Below the pieces are notes generated by a model. The model did no database searches. It had not been told where the DNA came from and saw only the letters and a list, made by a program, of their open reading frames with translations. 64,000 nt of DNA from Neoalteromonas flava. Lineage in GTDB: Bacteria; Pseudomonadota; Gammaproteobacteria; Enterobacterales; Alteromonadaceae. The translations under genes were made by a program, and so were the position numbers. Location: contig NZ_PEAX01000004.1 of the NCBI RefSeq assembly GCF_002807685.1, forward strand, positions 310,001 to 374,000, read 5' to 3'. Positions 1-10,092 of this stretch are shown here, in pieces. The first letter of the stretch is position 1; each line of letters starts with the position of its first letter.

Positions 1-370
1 GTTCGAACATTGCGGGATTAATGATTTCCTCTACTCCGCCATAAGCGTCGTTGAATTCAAGAGCCTGATCAGTCGTTTTTAATAGTTGTGGGTAAAGTGA
101 TTCTCGCAACGCTTCACCATTTGGGTCCTCGCTGGCCAAGATATCAAAAATTTCGAAATGACCGGCAGACACGTAATCCATCATGAGCTCGCAAAAGCTG
201 GCTAGCTGACGATTACTCGGTAACGGGCTAGATTCTGACGACTTATTTGCGGTAAGTCCGGCTATACTGCAATAATCTACCCATAATTGCTGGCGCTCAT
301 TTAACCAATTATTGAGCACAACACTCACTTCGTAACCTCGACTGGTTTTATGTTCGGTAGTACTCAACAT
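1..370 (-). CDS. rsd: Anti-sigma-70 factor Rsd, 3' part cut by window edge
   Basis: Reading the minus strand from the ATG at 368-370 gives an open frame of 123 codons that runs off the left edge. The visible protein contains NNWLNERQQLWVDYCSIAGL followed further on by a DYVSAGHFEIFDIL segment. Both are hallmarks of the Rsd/AlgQ family, small helical proteins that bind sigma-70 region 4 and help shift RNA polymerase towards alternative sigma factors. The E. coli protein has about 158 residues, so roughly the last 35 are missing here. The gene is divergent from nudC, as in E. coli (rsd / nudC-hemE). Family membership is secure; function is inferred from the family. Confidence 0.9.
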   Translation of the reverse strand, partial: MLSTTEHKTSRGYEVSVVLNNWLNERQQLWVDYCSIAGLTANKSSESSPLPSNRQLASFCELMMDYVSAGHFEIFDILASEDPNGEALRESLYPQLLKTTDQALEFNDAYGGVEEIINPAMFE

Positions 371-466
371 GTGTTACCGTATCCATTAAAGTGGTGGATC
401 AGACCACCAGTATAGCACTGTGCAAAATGTGAACAACTTTATTGGTTTTAGGTAGGTATTTGGCTC

Positions 467-1297
467 ATGATAATCGATGTGACTCCCTCAACTCAGGCGT
501 ATTGGCTAATCGTGAGTCACGATCGATTTGTGCGTGATGATAGTGATAAAATTCTGGTTTTTGATAGTTGGTCAGCACTTACATACCTTCATCATTACAA
601 GGATAGTGCGATTCAGATTGGAGAGTACAATGAGCATCCGGTTGTTCTCATCGATCTCCAACGCGAAACACTAGACACAGAATTAGCCACATCAAGCCTA
701 CGCAGCGCACTTATGTATGCTGACAATGAGCAATTTGGTCTGATTGCCAAAGCTTGGCAATATGCGGTGTTTTTGCGCACACACAGATACTGCGGACAAT
801 GCGGAAATACTATGCAGCAGGTCAATTGGGAAATGGCAATGCATTGCTACCAATGTCAGCATCGCAGTTACCCACGGATCTCCCCTTGTATTATTGTTGC
901 TATTTACCGTGATGATGAATTGCTCCTCGCCATGGGGTCGCGGCACAAGGATACCGGTATGTATTCTACGCTTGCCGGTTTTGTGGAGAGTGGAGAAAGT
1001 TTAGAACAAGCTTTGCACCGTGAAGTTATGGAAGAAGTTGGTGTGCAGGTTAAGAATGTTGAGTACTTTGGTAGTCAACCATGGCCATTTCCACACTCGC
1101 TGATGGTCGGCTATATCGCAGAGTACGCAGAGGGTGACATTACCATTGATGACGACGAAATATGTGCCGCAGATTGGTTTAGCATTGATAACTTACCGAA
1201 AGTGCCACCTAAACTGTCAATCGCTGGACAGCTTATAGAAACCACTGTGCAACGGATCCGGCAGCAACAAAAAAGCCCGACCAAAGGTTCGGGCTGA
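467..1297 (+). CDS. nudC: NAD(H)/NAD-cap pyrophosphatase NudC
   Basis: A 276-residue Nudix hydrolase. A four-cysteine zinc site is formed by C109, C112, C127 and C130 (CGQC and CYQC). The Nudix box begins at G171 (GFVESGES, then REVMEEVG), and the NudC-specific SQPWPFP motif at 203-209 marks the NADH-pyrophosphatase subfamily rather than a general Nudix protein. NudC hydrolyses NAD(H) to NMN(H) and AMP and removes NAD caps from RNA. The last eight codons lie inside a hairpin whose U-tract is on the minus strand, so the C-terminal tail (KSPTKGSG) is probably a by-product of that element. hemE follows after a 200-base gap. Confidence 0.95.
   Translation: MIIDVTPSTQAYWLIVSHDRFVRDDSDKILVFDSWSALTYLHHYKDSAIQIGEYNEHPVVLIDLQRETLDTELATSSLRSALMYADNEQFGLIAKAWQYAVFLRTHRYCGQCGNTMQQVNWEMAMHCYQCQHRSYPRISPCIIVAIYRDDELLLAMGSRHKDTGMYSTLAGFVESGESLEQALHREVMEEVGVQVKNVEYFGSQPWPFPHSLMVGYIAEYAEGDITIDDDEICAADWFSIDNLPKVPPKLSIAGQLIETTVQRIRQQQKSPTKGSG
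1267..1295 (-). terminator. Rho-independent terminator oriented on the minus strand inside the nudC 3' end
   Basis: AGCCCGA (1274-1280) pairs with TCGGGCT (1289-1295). The stem is extended by CC/GG with one bulged T, around an AAA loop. Six A residues at 1269-1274 make a U-tract only when read on the minus strand; plus-strand downstream bases are not T-rich. No minus-strand gene is visible between here and hemE. Confidence 0.6.
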
Positions 1298-1497
1298 ATC
1301 TACTAGCGCGGTCTCGTTAACGAGCTTCTCTTTATTTTATGACTTATACGTATAGCAAACGCTTACTTATTGCGCAAGTTTTAAGCAATCAAAGTTGCTT
1401 TTATTGGGTTTGGTAGACAACAAACGCTGAAAAGGGATTAAATTATTGCTATATTGCGCCCGCTTATTTACCGCCACAGCTTAAGAGACAGAACCAC

Positions 1498-2562
1498 ATG
1501 GCCTTAAAAAACGATCGTTATTTACGCGCATTATTGAAACAACCGGTTGATATGACTCCTGTTTGGATGATGCGCCAAGCCGGTCGTTATTTGCCAGAAT
1601 ACAAGGCTACGCGGGCCCAAGCCGGTGATTTTATGGCGTTGTGCAAGAATGCAGAATTGGCTTGTGAAGTCACTCTACAACCATTGCGACGTTTTGATCT
1701 TGATGCAGCCATATTGTTTTCGGATATCTTGACAATCCCTGATGCTATGGGGCTCGGTTTATATTTCGAAACCGGTGAAGGGCCTAAGTTTGAACGTGTC
1801 ATAGACAGTGCGGCGATGGTTGAAAAGCTACCCATACCAGATCCTGAAGATGAACTCGGCTATGTCATGAATGCTGTGCGCACTATACGCAAGGCGTTAA
1901 ACGGTGATGTACCATTAATTGGCTTTTCAGGCAGCCCTTGGACACTAGCGACCTATATGGTAGAGGGCGGCTCCAGCAAAGCATTTACTAAAATCAAAAA
2001 AATGATGTATGCCGAGCCGCAGACCCTACATGCGTTACTCGACAAGCTGGCGGATTCGGTCATTCTATATTTGAATGCTCAAATTAAAGCAGGCGCACAG
2101 TCGGTGATGGTATTTGATACGTGGGGCGGCGTGCTCACGCCACGCGATTACAAAGATTTCTCACTCCAATACATGCATAAAATTGTTGACGGCTTGATCC
2201 GCGAAAATGATGGACGTCGAGTACCAGTCACCTTGTTTACTAAAAATGGTGGCATGTGGTTAGAGTCTATCGCTGCGACTGGCTGTGATGCGGTTGGGTT
2301 AGATTGGACCATTGATATCCAAGCTGCGCGCGCGCGAGTCGGCGACAAAGTTGCCTTACAGGGTAATATGGACCCATCGATGTTGTATGCCCCTGCAGCA
2401 AGGATTGAAGAAGAAGTTGACCTAATTTTACGTGGCTATGGCGACGGCACAGGCCATGTGTTCAATCTTGGGCACGGCATTCATCTTGATGTGCCACCTG
2501 AAAATGCAAAAGTGTTTGTTGATGCTGTGCATCGCTTAAGCCAACCTTATCATCAAGGCTAG
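1498..2562 (+). CDS. hemE: Uroporphyrinogen decarboxylase
   Basis: A 354-residue protein, the normal length for HemE. It has the N-terminal signature [15 protein letters not shown] containing the catalytic arginines, [24 protein letters not shown], and a C-terminal FNLGHGI segment. It decarboxylates the four acetate side chains of uroporphyrinogen III to coproporphyrinogen III in haem biosynthesis, in the cytoplasm. A possible promoter lies just upstream (TGAAAA at about 1429, then TATATT after 16 bases). The stop codon overlaps the stop of the convergent queG by four bases, with no room for a terminator between them. Haem synthesis is also represented here by hemH at 20513. Confidence 0.97.
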   Translation: MALKNDRYLRALLKQPVDMTPVWMMRQAGRYLPEYKATRAQAGDFMALCKNAELACEVTLQPLRRFDLDAAILFSDILTIPDAMGLGLYFETGEGPKFERVIDSAAMVEKLPIPDPEDELGYVMNAVRTIRKALNGDVPLIGFSGSPWTLATYMVEGGSSKAFTKIKKMMYAEPQTLHALLDKLADSVILYLNAQIKAGAQSVMVFDTWGGVLTPRDYKDFSLQYMHKIVDGLIRENDGRRVPVTLFTKNGGMWLESIAATGCDAVGLDWTIDIQAARARVGDKVALQGNMDPSMLYAPAARIEEEVDLILRGYGDGTGHVFNLGHGIHLDVPPENAKVFVDAVHRLSQPYHQG

Positions 2563-3701
2563 GCATCACGCGGTAAGCCTTTTTCTATGGAACGGACTAG
2601 CCGGGCCTGTTGGCGATTTGGCGCTGGAGCTTCAAGTTGGCGCCGTTTTTGTTGTTCGATAGCCCACTCAATATGAATTTTGGCGATCTCCTCGGCGTGT
2701 TGCTTTGCGGTGTTTAATGCACGTAAATTACTCTCTGCAAAGGGGGCGTTACCTATCGCTGTTGCCACATTGCGCAGCCATTGCTGATGGCCAATGCGGC
2801 GGATGGGTGAACCCTCAGTGAAGCGCAGAAATTGTTCCTCTGTCCACCCGATCAGCTCATGCAAAGGGCGACCAAACAATTGGCTGCGTGGATTGAAATC
2901 CGCCTCTTCGGTGAGTGGCGCTTCTTTATTGTAAGGGCATACCAACTGACAATCGTCACAGCCATAAATTCGGTTGCCCATCAAGGGGCGCAATGACTCG
3001 TCAATAACACCAGAAAATTCAATGGTTAAATAACTGATACAACGGCGGGCATCCACCTTGTATGGAGCCACAATGGCGTTGGTTGGGCAAATGGTTATAC
3101 AAGCATTACAGCTTCCGCAGCCACTTTCTACCGGTTGATCAACCGGAAGGGGAATATTGACCAATAACTCTCCCAAGAAAAACCAAGAACCAGCTTCTTT
3201 GTGCAGAGTCAGTGAGTGTTTTCCAGTCCATCCAATGCCCGCCTTCTCAGCCAGTGCATGCTCGAGGATAGGAGCTGAATCAACGAAAGGTCGAAATTCA
3301 GTCTTGGCAAATGCCGCTACGATTTTCTCGCCTAATTTTTTTAATCGGTTGCGCATGACCTTATGGTAGTCCCGACCCAGCGCATAGCGGCTAACATAAC
3401 CAATTGCAGGATCACTGAGCTGTTTCGCGAATGCCGCGTTTTCCGGCAGGTAGTCCATTCTCACACTAATTGCACGCAATGAACCTGGGACTAAATCGGC
3501 AGGCCGCGCGCGCAACAAACCATGGCGCTGCATATAGTCCATATCTCCATGAAACCCAGCATCCAGCCATTGTTGGAGATATTTTTCATGTTGCGATAGA
3601 TCAAGATCACAGATACCAACGTGCTGAAACCCTAGCGCCTTGCCCCAAGCCTTGATATTGTCTGCTAACTGATTTAAATCGATAGAATCTATGGTGGTCA
3701 T
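2559..3701 (-). CDS. queG: Epoxyqueuosine reductase QueG
   Basis: A 380-residue cobalamin- and iron-sulfur-dependent enzyme for the last step of queuosine synthesis in tRNA (epoxyqueuosine to queuosine). The first 4Fe-4S motif is [12 protein letters not shown] (C195, C198, C201, C205) and the second is CDDCQLVCP (C248, C251, C255). FVDSAPILE carries the conserved aspartate (D141) of the active site. The C-terminal part has the HEAT-like tail of full-length QueG proteins. The start codon at 3699-3701 lies only six bases from the divergent nnr start, an arrangement also known in E. coli (yjeS / yjeF). Identification is firm. Confidence 0.96.
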   Translation of the reverse strand: MTTIDSIDLNQLADNIKAWGKALGFQHVGICDLDLSQHEKYLQQWLDAGFHGDMDYMQRHGLLRARPADLVPGSLRAISVRMDYLPENAAFAKQLSDPAIGYVSRYALGRDYHKVMRNRLKKLGEKIVAAFAKTEFRPFVDSAPILEHALAEKAGIGWTGKHSLTLHKEAGSWFFLGELLVNIPLPVDQPVESGCGSCNACITICPTNAIVAPYKVDARRCISYLTIEFSGVIDESLRPLMGNRIYGCDDCQLVCPYNKEAPLTEEADFNPRSQLFGRPLHELIGWTEEQFLRFTEGSPIRRIGHQQWLRNVATAIGNAPFAESNLRALNTAKQHAEEIAKIHIEWAIEQQKRRQLEAPAPNRQQARLVRSIEKGLPRDA

Positions 3702-3707
3702 AGCACT

Positions 3708-5216
3708 ATGTTAGATACAGAATTGGCGCAAAGCTTAGCACACAAACTTTATCGCGCCGACCAGATCCGCGATAACGAAGAGGCAGCTGCAGAACAATCT
3801 GGCTGTGACATGTATACCTTAATGCAACGAGCAGGCAAGAGCGTGTTTAGTAATTGTCAGTTGCACTTGCCTAACAGCGAAAAGTATTTAGTTCTCGTTG
3901 GCCATGGCAATAACGCCGGTGATGGCTATGTGGTCGCTGTAGAGGCGAAGCAAGCGGGCAAGCAAGTCGCCGTTTGTGCGGTCGAACCTGAGCGCGAGTT
4001 ACAAGGAGATGCACTACGGGCACAACAAGAATGGCTCGCTGCTGGCGGTGAAGTTAGCTCATTCGATCGATCACTTGTGGATAGCAGTGATGTAATCGTT
4101 GATGCCCTATTGGGAACCGGCACAAATAGCTTAATGCGCGCGGAATATGCGGATATTATTGATTGCGTCAATGCCAGCCAGACCCCTGTAGTAAGTATTG
4201 ATATTCCTTCTGGTCTTGAGCCCAATACTGGGCAATCTATGGGGCGTTGTATTCAAGCCGACTACACCGTCACTTTCGTAGGTATAAAGCCGGGTTTGAG
4301 CACAGGCGCTGGGAAACAATCATGCGGGCAGTTGGTGTTTGATGATCTCGGCATTGGTAAAGCGTTTATCGCACGCGCGAAATCTTTTGCGACGGTCATT
4401 GAACTGGAAAATTTTGCGCAAATGGCACCGCGCGAGATCCATAGTCACAAAGGTACTTATGGGCGTTTATTGTGCGTGGGCGGGAACAAAGGCACTGCTG
4501 GAGCTATTCGCTTGGCTGGAGAAGCAGCGCTGCGCAGTGGCACAGGGCTGGTAAAAGTCTACGCGCATGAAGATTCGAAAATCCAGATCAACGCGGGGCG
4601 ACCAGAGCTTATGGTCATCACCGATAACTTCGAGCAGGCCTTAGAATGGGCGACGTGTGTCGTTATTGGCCCCGGTTTGGGGCAGGATGATTGGAGTCAA
4701 AATGCCTTCGATAAAACGCTGCAATACTGCCATTCAAAAAACAAACCTATCGTTATTGATGCTGACGCGCTCAATTTGCTATCACGTTATTCAGGCACAT
4801 TTAATATGCGAGAGTGTGTCCTCACTCCGCATGCAGGCGAGGCCGCTAGACTGCTAAATGTGAGTGTTGATGAAGTTGAAGGCGATCGATTCAACGCCGC
4901 AAGACAGCTTGCCCAGCGCTATCATGCAACATGTATTCTCAAAGGTGCGGGGAGTATTGTCGACAACGAACAGCATGCGTGGGTATGTCGTCATGGTAAT
5001 CCTGGCATGGCGACAGCGGGTATGGGTGATGTTCTTAGTGGTGTACTTGGCGCGCTGTTAGCACAAACATTGAGTCCTGAAGTTGCGTGTAAATTTGGTG
5101 TCTGTTTGCACGCCCGAGCGGGTGATGTGTTAGCGGAACAATATGGGCAACGCGGACTGCTAGCCAGTGATTTATTTGACGCTGTACGTGCGTTGATTAA
5201 TAACCGAATGAGTTAA
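3708..5216 (+). CDS. nnr: Bifunctional NAD(P)HX repair enzyme Nnr (epimerase / ADP-dependent dehydratase)
   Basis: A 502-residue two-domain protein. The N-terminal YjeF_N domain (about residues 1-220) has VGHGNNAGDGYVVA and an ALLGTGT segment and epimerises damaged NAD(P)HX. The C-terminal ribokinase-like domain has GTYGRLLCVGG, VIDADALNLL, LTPHAGEAARL and GMATAGMGDVLSG and dehydrates the S-form back to NAD(P)H using ADP. It opens the nnr-tsaE-amiB-mutL-miaA-hfq-hflX-hflK-hflC run typical of gammaproteobacteria; tsaE follows after eight bases. Its promoter must lie inside the divergent queG coding sequence, because only six bases separate the two start codons. Confidence 0.96.
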   Translation: MLDTELAQSLAHKLYRADQIRDNEEAAAEQSGCDMYTLMQRAGKSVFSNCQLHLPNSEKYLVLVGHGNNAGDGYVVAVEAKQAGKQVAVCAVEPERELQGDALRAQQEWLAAGGEVSSFDRSLVDSSDVIVDALLGTGTNSLMRAEYADIIDCVNASQTPVVSIDIPSGLEPNTGQSMGRCIQADYTVTFVGIKPGLSTGAGKQSCGQLVFDDLGIGKAFIARAKSFATVIELENFAQMAPREIHSHKGTYGRLLCVGGNKGTAGAIRLAGEAALRSGTGLVKVYAHEDSKIQINAGRPELMVITDNFEQALEWATCVVIGPGLGQDDWSQNAFDKTLQYCHSKNKPIVIDADALNLLSRYSGTFNMRECVLTPHAGEAARLLNVSVDEVEGDRFNAARQLAQRYHATCILKGAGSIVDNEQHAWVCRHGNPGMATAGMGDVLSGVLGALLAQTLSPEVACKFGVCLHARAGDVLAEQYGQRGLLASDLFDAVRALINNRMS

Positions 5217-5224
5217 GCGCGCAA

Positions 5225-5722
5225 ATGGTACAGAAGCTAACCATTCATATTGCCGATGAGCAGCATACCGAGCAACTCGGGCAAATATTGGCTGCGTTGT
5301 TACAACGAGCCCGGTTGCCACTCGTCATCTATTTACGTGGTGACTTAGGCGCTGGCAAAACCACTTTTAGCCGTAGTTTGATCCAAGGGCTTGGACATAC
5401 AGGGCGGGTAAAAAGTCCAACGTACACGTTGGTAGAGCCATACGAGCTTGAAGAGTTAAATATTTATCATTTTGATTTATATCGACTGGCTGACCCCGAA
5501 GAGTTGGAATTCATGGGGATTCGTGATTATCTAGAGAGTGCAGCAATATGCCTGTTTGAGTGGCCGGATAAAGGCGCGCAACACTTGGCAGCACCTGACT
5601 TAAGCATTAGTATAGAAACGCTACCGGCTGAACCTGATGCGCGGCGATTTGTTTTCACTAGCGATTCGTCGCAAGCAACTGCGCTACTGACCGCATTATC
5701 AGGAACTTATCCAGAGAATTAA
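5225..5722 (+). CDS. tsaE: tRNA threonylcarbamoyladenosine biosynthesis ATPase TsaE
   Basis: A 165-residue P-loop protein. The Walker A motif GDLGAGKTT is at residues 39-47, SPTYTLV follows, and FEWPDKG is the conserved TsaE signature. It works with TsaB and TsaD to make the t6A37 modification of ANN-decoding tRNAs in the cytoplasm. Length and motif order match the family closely. It sits between nnr and amiB, as in E. coli (yjeE). Confidence 0.95.
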   Translation: MVQKLTIHIADEQHTEQLGQILAALLQRARLPLVIYLRGDLGAGKTTFSRSLIQGLGHTGRVKSPTYTLVEPYELEELNIYHFDLYRLADPEELEFMGIRDYLESAAICLFEWPDKGAQHLAAPDLSISIETLPAEPDARRFVFTSDSSQATALLTALSGTYPEN

Positions 5723-5772
5723 AATCTCAGTAGCAACTCATTTATGTGCAACTGCGATGGCAATTAATTTTG

Positions 5773-7131
5773 ATGTATGAGCGAGTGACTAAAGGGTTTT
5801 ATCGACAGCGAACATTTAGTCGTATGGTTTGCTGGTTGTTCCTCGCTCTTGCGCCGCTTAGTGCGATTGCACAGAATGCGATTGAAGGCGTGCGAGTGTG
5901 GCCATCACCCAACAATACGCGTGTTGTCTTTGATGTCTCAGCACAGCCAACTTTCACATATTTCACCTTAAAAAATCCTGACCGCTTAGTCATTGATTTT
6001 GCAGATACTGAACTCGGTACTGGTTTAGATGCGCCAGAGAATAGTAACGAGATTTTACAGCGGATCCGCACCAGTACGGCGAAAAATGCTCAATCGACTC
6101 GGATAGTATTGGATTTATCTGCTCCAGTAACTGCCAATTTATTCGCTATGCCACCCACTGAACCATACGGACATCGACTGGTCGTTGATTTACCGTATGT
6201 TATCCAATCACCGCAGGCTACTGTGGTAAAGAGTAGTGACCAGAGTGATCGTGACCGCGACATTATTATTGCGATTGATGCAGGACACGGGGGAGAAGAC
6301 CCTGGTTCTATTGGGCCATCGGGTACGTATGAAAAAAACATTGTTTTGAGTATTGCGAAAAAGCTTGAAGCACTGATTAATCGAGAGCGCGGTATGCGCG
6401 CAATCATGACGCGCACCGGAGACTATTACATTACGCCAAATCAACGCCCAGAAATTGCACGACGCAACAAGGCTGATTTATTGATTTCAATTCACGCCGA
6501 TGCTTTCACCACGCCGCAACCCAGAGGAGGCTCAGTATGGGTCTTAAGCACTGGGCGCGCAGATACCGAACTGGGCCGCTGGATGGAAAGAACCGAACGG
6601 CACTCAGAACTGTTGGGGGGCGCCGCGGAAGTGATCAATGATGCCGCCAGTGAACGCTATTTAGCTGAGACTATTCTTGGTTTATCTATGGACCATTCGC
6701 GAGCAACTAGCCATGATTTAAGTGAAAAGGTGATTCAGGAAATGCGCAAGATCACCAAAATGCACAAAACCCGTCCACAAGCGGCAAGCTTGGCTGTTTT
6801 AACGTCTCCCGATATCCCGTCCATTTTAGTTGAAGTCGGCTTTATCTCGAATCCGCAGGAAGAAAAAAATCTCAATTGGGCCAAGCATCGCGAACGCCTC
6901 GCAGAGTCGATATTTACTGCAGCTAAACGCTATTTCAAAACGGTTCCGCCCGACGGTACTCTTTGGGCCTCTCTCAAAGACAGCGTTCGCACTCACAAAG
7001 TTCGCAGTGGTGAGTCCCTATCGTTGTTAGCTCAACGTTACAATGTTAAAGTAAGTAGTATTAAACGAGCCAATAATCTGACTAATGACGTCGTTCGCAT
7101 TGGTCAGGTGCTAACGATACCCGCATCCTGA
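5773..7131 (+). CDS. amiB: N-acetylmuramoyl-L-alanine amidase AmiB with AMIN and LysM domains
   Basis: Secreted cell-wall amidase that splits daughter cells by cleaving peptidoglycan stem peptides. An N-terminal hydrophobic segment ([17 protein letters not shown]) is a Sec signal. It is followed by an AMIN domain ([25 protein letters not shown]), an Amidase_3 domain with zinc ligands in [17 protein letters not shown] and ISIHADAF and the catalytic glutamate in LVEVGFISN, and one C-terminal LysM repeat ([18 protein letters not shown]). The start is uncertain: the frame is open from a GTG at 5746, and ATG codons occur at 5773 and 5824, none with a strong ribosome-binding site. I chose 5773 because it gives a basic n-region before the hydrophobic stretch. 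Confidence 0.92.
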   Translation: MYERVTKGFYRQRTFSRMVCWLFLALAPLSAIAQNAIEGVRVWPSPNNTRVVFDVSAQPTFTYFTLKNPDRLVIDFADTELGTGLDAPENSNEILQRIRTSTAKNAQSTRIVLDLSAPVTANLFAMPPTEPYGHRLVVDLPYVIQSPQATVVKSSDQSDRDRDIIIAIDAGHGGEDPGSIGPSGTYEKNIVLSIAKKLEALINRERGMRAIMTRTGDYYITPNQRPEIARRNKADLLISIHADAFTTPQPRGGSVWVLSTGRADTELGRWMERTERHSELLGGAAEVINDAASERYLAETILGLSMDHSRATSHDLSEKVIQEMRKITKMHKTRPQAASLAVLTSPDIPSILVEVGFISNPQEEKNLNWAKHRERLAESIFTAAKRYFKTVPPDGTLWASLKDSVRTHKVRSGESLSLLAQRYNVKVSSIKRANNLTNDVVRIGQVLTIPAS

Positions 7132-7141
7132 AAGGTTTTTA

Positions 7142-8821
7142 GTGTCAATCCAATTACTGCCAGCTGAATTGGCTAACCAAATCGCTGCTGGTGAGGTCGT
7201 AGAGCGACCAGCATCTGTCGTTAAAGAATTAGTTGAAAACAGTATTGATGCTGGTGCCACTAAAATTGAAGTAGACATTGAGCAAGGCGGTCACAAACGT
7301 ATTTTAGTGCGTGACAATGGTAACGGTATCGTAAAGCAAGAACTGACTCTGGCTCTGAGTCGTCATGCTACGAGTAAAATAACGTCTCTTGCCGATTTAG
7401 AAGCGATTCAAAGTATGGGTTTTCGCGGAGAAGCGTTAGCCAGTATCAGCTCTGTGAGTCGCCTTACCTTGACATCTAAACCCGCAAATCAAAATGAAGC
7501 TTGGCAAGCGCACACGGAAGGGCGCGAAATGCAGGTGAACATCCAACCTGCAGCTCACCCCAATGGGACCAGTATTGACGTGCTTGATTTGTTCTTTAAT
7601 ACCCCAGCAAGACGACGGTTTTTGCGTACGGCGAAAACCGAATTTGCCCATATAGAACAAATAATGACTCGTATCGCATTGGCTAACCCGACCATTGAAT
7701 TTGTGTTAAAGCACAATGATCGTCGACATAAGCAGTGGAAGGCGACAGAGAACCTGACCAAGCGTATCGAAGATGTGTTAGGTAAAGGCACAACTCAACG
7801 ATTGTTATCGGTCGACGCTGAGTGCGAAGGTGTGAGACTTGAGGGTTTCATTGTTGCACCGACTGAACAAACGGTGCCTAACGACTGGCAGTATAGCTTT
7901 GTGAATGGACGTCCGATGCGAGACAAATTGATCAACCACGCCATAAAACAGGCGTTTGTATTGACCGAGGTGCCGATAGACGCACCACAATATGTCCTTT
8001 TTGTGCACGTTGACCCAGCGGAAATTGACGTTAACGTACATCCAGCGAAGCATGAAGTTAGGTTTCACCATGCGCGTTTAGTGCACGATTTTATTGTTAG
8101 CCAAGTAAAGCAAGTATTGCTGACAGCAATGGGAGACGCAGCCATGGAGTCTCCATTAACGCTGGTGGCAGAAGCCACCCATGGCTATCAAGTTCCTGAT
8201 CAACTGCGAAATCAAACCCGGCAACCAGTCCAATCGACAATACGTTCGCATAATGCGACAAGTGCTTCTATTGGCACCAAGCTGGCTGAAAACAACTACG
8301 CAAATTTGATGCGTACCCCAGCAAGTACACTACAGACGAATTGCCAGTTGATGCAGTTAAAAGATCGAGTATTGGTTGGTTATCAGGAAAGTAATCTGTG
8401 TTTCGTGATCGAAAAACAGCAATTATTGAGTGCATACTTGAAACACCAGTTAGGCAATGTTGAAGTGGCGCAACCGTTATTGATGCCTGTGGCGATTCCT
8501 GACAGTGCAGCCTGGGATGAATCACGCAGGCAAGCATTTGCCCAGTTACAATTGCACATCGATAAGGTTGCCTCTAAACGCGTCCTCAAGCAAGTGCCTG
8601 CTGGCTGGCGCGCTATGCCATGGTCTATTTTATTTAACTCTTTTGCCGAATTAGATTTAACTGATCTCGCGACGTCACTTGCGACCATGATGGCGAGTAC
8701 GTTGACCCGCCACGATTATCCGCTGGACAATGTGCAAGCTTGGTTTATAAGCCTACCACAAGAGTACCAGCGAGAGCTGTTACAGCAAACGGGTCAGCCG
8801 TTGGCTGTGGATGAGTTGTAA
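7142..8821 (+). CDS. mutL: DNA mismatch repair protein MutL
   Basis: A 559-residue GHKL ATPase. [11 protein letters not shown] (motif I), DNGNGI (II), RHATSKI and [10 protein letters not shown] (III) are all present, followed by the transducer domain and a C-terminal dimerisation domain. The DQHAxxER endonuclease motif of most bacteria is absent, as expected for gammaproteobacteria that use MutH and Dam. It couples MutS mismatch recognition to downstream repair. The start codon is GTG at 7142, ten bases after the amiB stop. The stop overlaps the miaA start in a TAATG junction, which suggests translational coupling. Confidence 0.96.
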   Translation: MSIQLLPAELANQIAAGEVVERPASVVKELVENSIDAGATKIEVDIEQGGHKRILVRDNGNGIVKQELTLALSRHATSKITSLADLEAIQSMGFRGEALASISSVSRLTLTSKPANQNEAWQAHTEGREMQVNIQPAAHPNGTSIDVLDLFFNTPARRRFLRTAKTEFAHIEQIMTRIALANPTIEFVLKHNDRRHKQWKATENLTKRIEDVLGKGTTQRLLSVDAECEGVRLEGFIVAPTEQTVPNDWQYSFVNGRPMRDKLINHAIKQAFVLTEVPIDAPQYVLFVHVDPAEIDVNVHPAKHEVRFHHARLVHDFIVSQVKQVLLTAMGDAAMESPLTLVAEATHGYQVPDQLRNQTRQPVQSTIRSHNATSASIGTKLAENNYANLMRTPASTLQTNCQLMQLKDRVLVGYQESNLCFVIEKQQLLSAYLKHQLGNVEVAQPLLMPVAIPDSAAWDESRRQAFAQLQLHIDKVASKRVLKQVPAGWRAMPWSILFNSFAELDLTDLATSLATMMASTLTRHDYPLDNVQAWFISLPQEYQRELLQQTGQPLAVDEL

Positions 8822-9753
8822 TGGGAATGACACCAATTATTTGTCTTATGGGCCCTACCGCTTCTGGTAAAACTGGGCTCTCATTGGAGTTAGCTGAACA
8901 AATCGGGGGAGAGATAGTTTCTGTTGATTCAGCATTGATTTATCGCGGTATGGATATCGGTACTGCAAAGCCTACTCCAGCGGAACAACAGCGAGCACCG
9001 CACTGGTTGATGGATATCCGAGATCCCGCTGACAGTTATTCAGTGGCTGATTTTTGTCGTGATGCTAAGCAACACATAGAGAGCATTCAACAGCGTGGAC
9101 ATATACCCATGCTGGTGGGTGGAACCATGATGTATTTTAACGCACTCATCAATGGCATTTCGGCAATCCCAGAGGCTGATGCAGCCATTCGCGAGCAAAT
9201 CCAGCAAGAGGCGGCAGCCCATGGGTGGTCGAAAATGCACGCAAGTCTTGCAGCCGTCGATCCGATTGTCGCACAGCGCGTTCACCCAAATGATCCGCAG
9301 CGTATAGGGCGAGCGTTGGAAGTCTTTCACAGTTCTGGAAAGCCGCTGAGTTACTGGCAGCAACAAAAAACACCTGGATTGAAGGATGATCAGGCGCAGG
9401 TTGTCCATCAATTTGCAATTGCACCAACCGATCGAAAAGTACTGCATCAACGTATACAGCAACGTTTCGATGAAATGCTGCTCATGGGTTTTATTGAAGA
9501 GGTCGAAGCACTGCGTCAGCGCGGTGATTTGCATCTTGATATGCCATCCATGCGTTGTGTCGGTTACCGCCAAGTGTGGCAGTACCTAGATGGCGAATTT
9601 AGTTATGCCGACATGGTTGAAAAAGGCGTCGCGGCAACGCGCCAGTTGGCCAAACGTCAGCACACTTGGCTGCGCGGTTGGGACGAATTGCATTGGTTAA
9701 ATACATTTGCGACTGATAATTCGGCTGTTATAACAAAAATGGTTACTAAATAA
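8821..9753 (+). CDS. miaA: tRNA dimethylallyltransferase MiaA
   Basis: A 310-residue enzyme that prenylates A37 of UNN-decoding tRNAs with dimethylallyl diphosphate. The P-loop [10 protein letters not shown] is at residues 11-20; [19 protein letters not shown] and [11 protein letters not shown] are the family signatures, and the C-terminal region has [15 protein letters not shown]. It overlaps mutL by one base. The hfq promoter appears to begin at the end of this gene, so hfq can be expressed apart from the upstream genes. Confidence 0.96.
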   Translation: MGMTPIICLMGPTASGKTGLSLELAEQIGGEIVSVDSALIYRGMDIGTAKPTPAEQQRAPHWLMDIRDPADSYSVADFCRDAKQHIESIQQRGHIPMLVGGTMMYFNALINGISAIPEADAAIREQIQQEAAAHGWSKMHASLAAVDPIVAQRVHPNDPQRIGRALEVFHSSGKPLSYWQQQKTPGLKDDQAQVVHQFAIAPTDRKVLHQRIQQRFDEMLLMGFIEEVEALRQRGDLHLDMPSMRCVGYRQVWQYLDGEFSYADMVEKGVAATRQLAKRQHTWLRGWDELHWLNTFATDNSAVITKMVTK

Positions 9754-9772
9754 CCAGCTTACATGCTATACA
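9743..9772 (+). promoter_or_regulatory. Candidate promoter for hfq
   Basis: TTACTA (9743-9748) and TATACA (9767-9772) are separated by 18 bases. A TG at 9764-9765 gives an extended -10 context (TGCTATACA). It lies about 60 bases before the hfq start, at the end of miaA. hfq also has a good AGGAAG ribosome-binding site. E. coli also initiates hfq transcription in and near miaA. Confidence 0.5.
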
Positions 9773-9823
9773 ATATAAGGGTGGCTGGTGTATCCTTTCA
9801 CTTAGAACAATGATAATAATTAA

Positions 9824-10075
<252 letters not shown>

Positions 10076-10092
10076 TCTAAGCGGAGTGTCTC

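Noticed and set aside
1380-1420. AAGCAA...TTGCTT followed by TTATT as a terminator before hemE
   Set aside because: The six-pair stem is AT-rich and too weak to call.
9040-9573. A 177-residue minus-strand open frame
   Set aside because: It is antisense to miaA, whose motifs are intact; the translation has no domain pattern and no ribosome-binding site.
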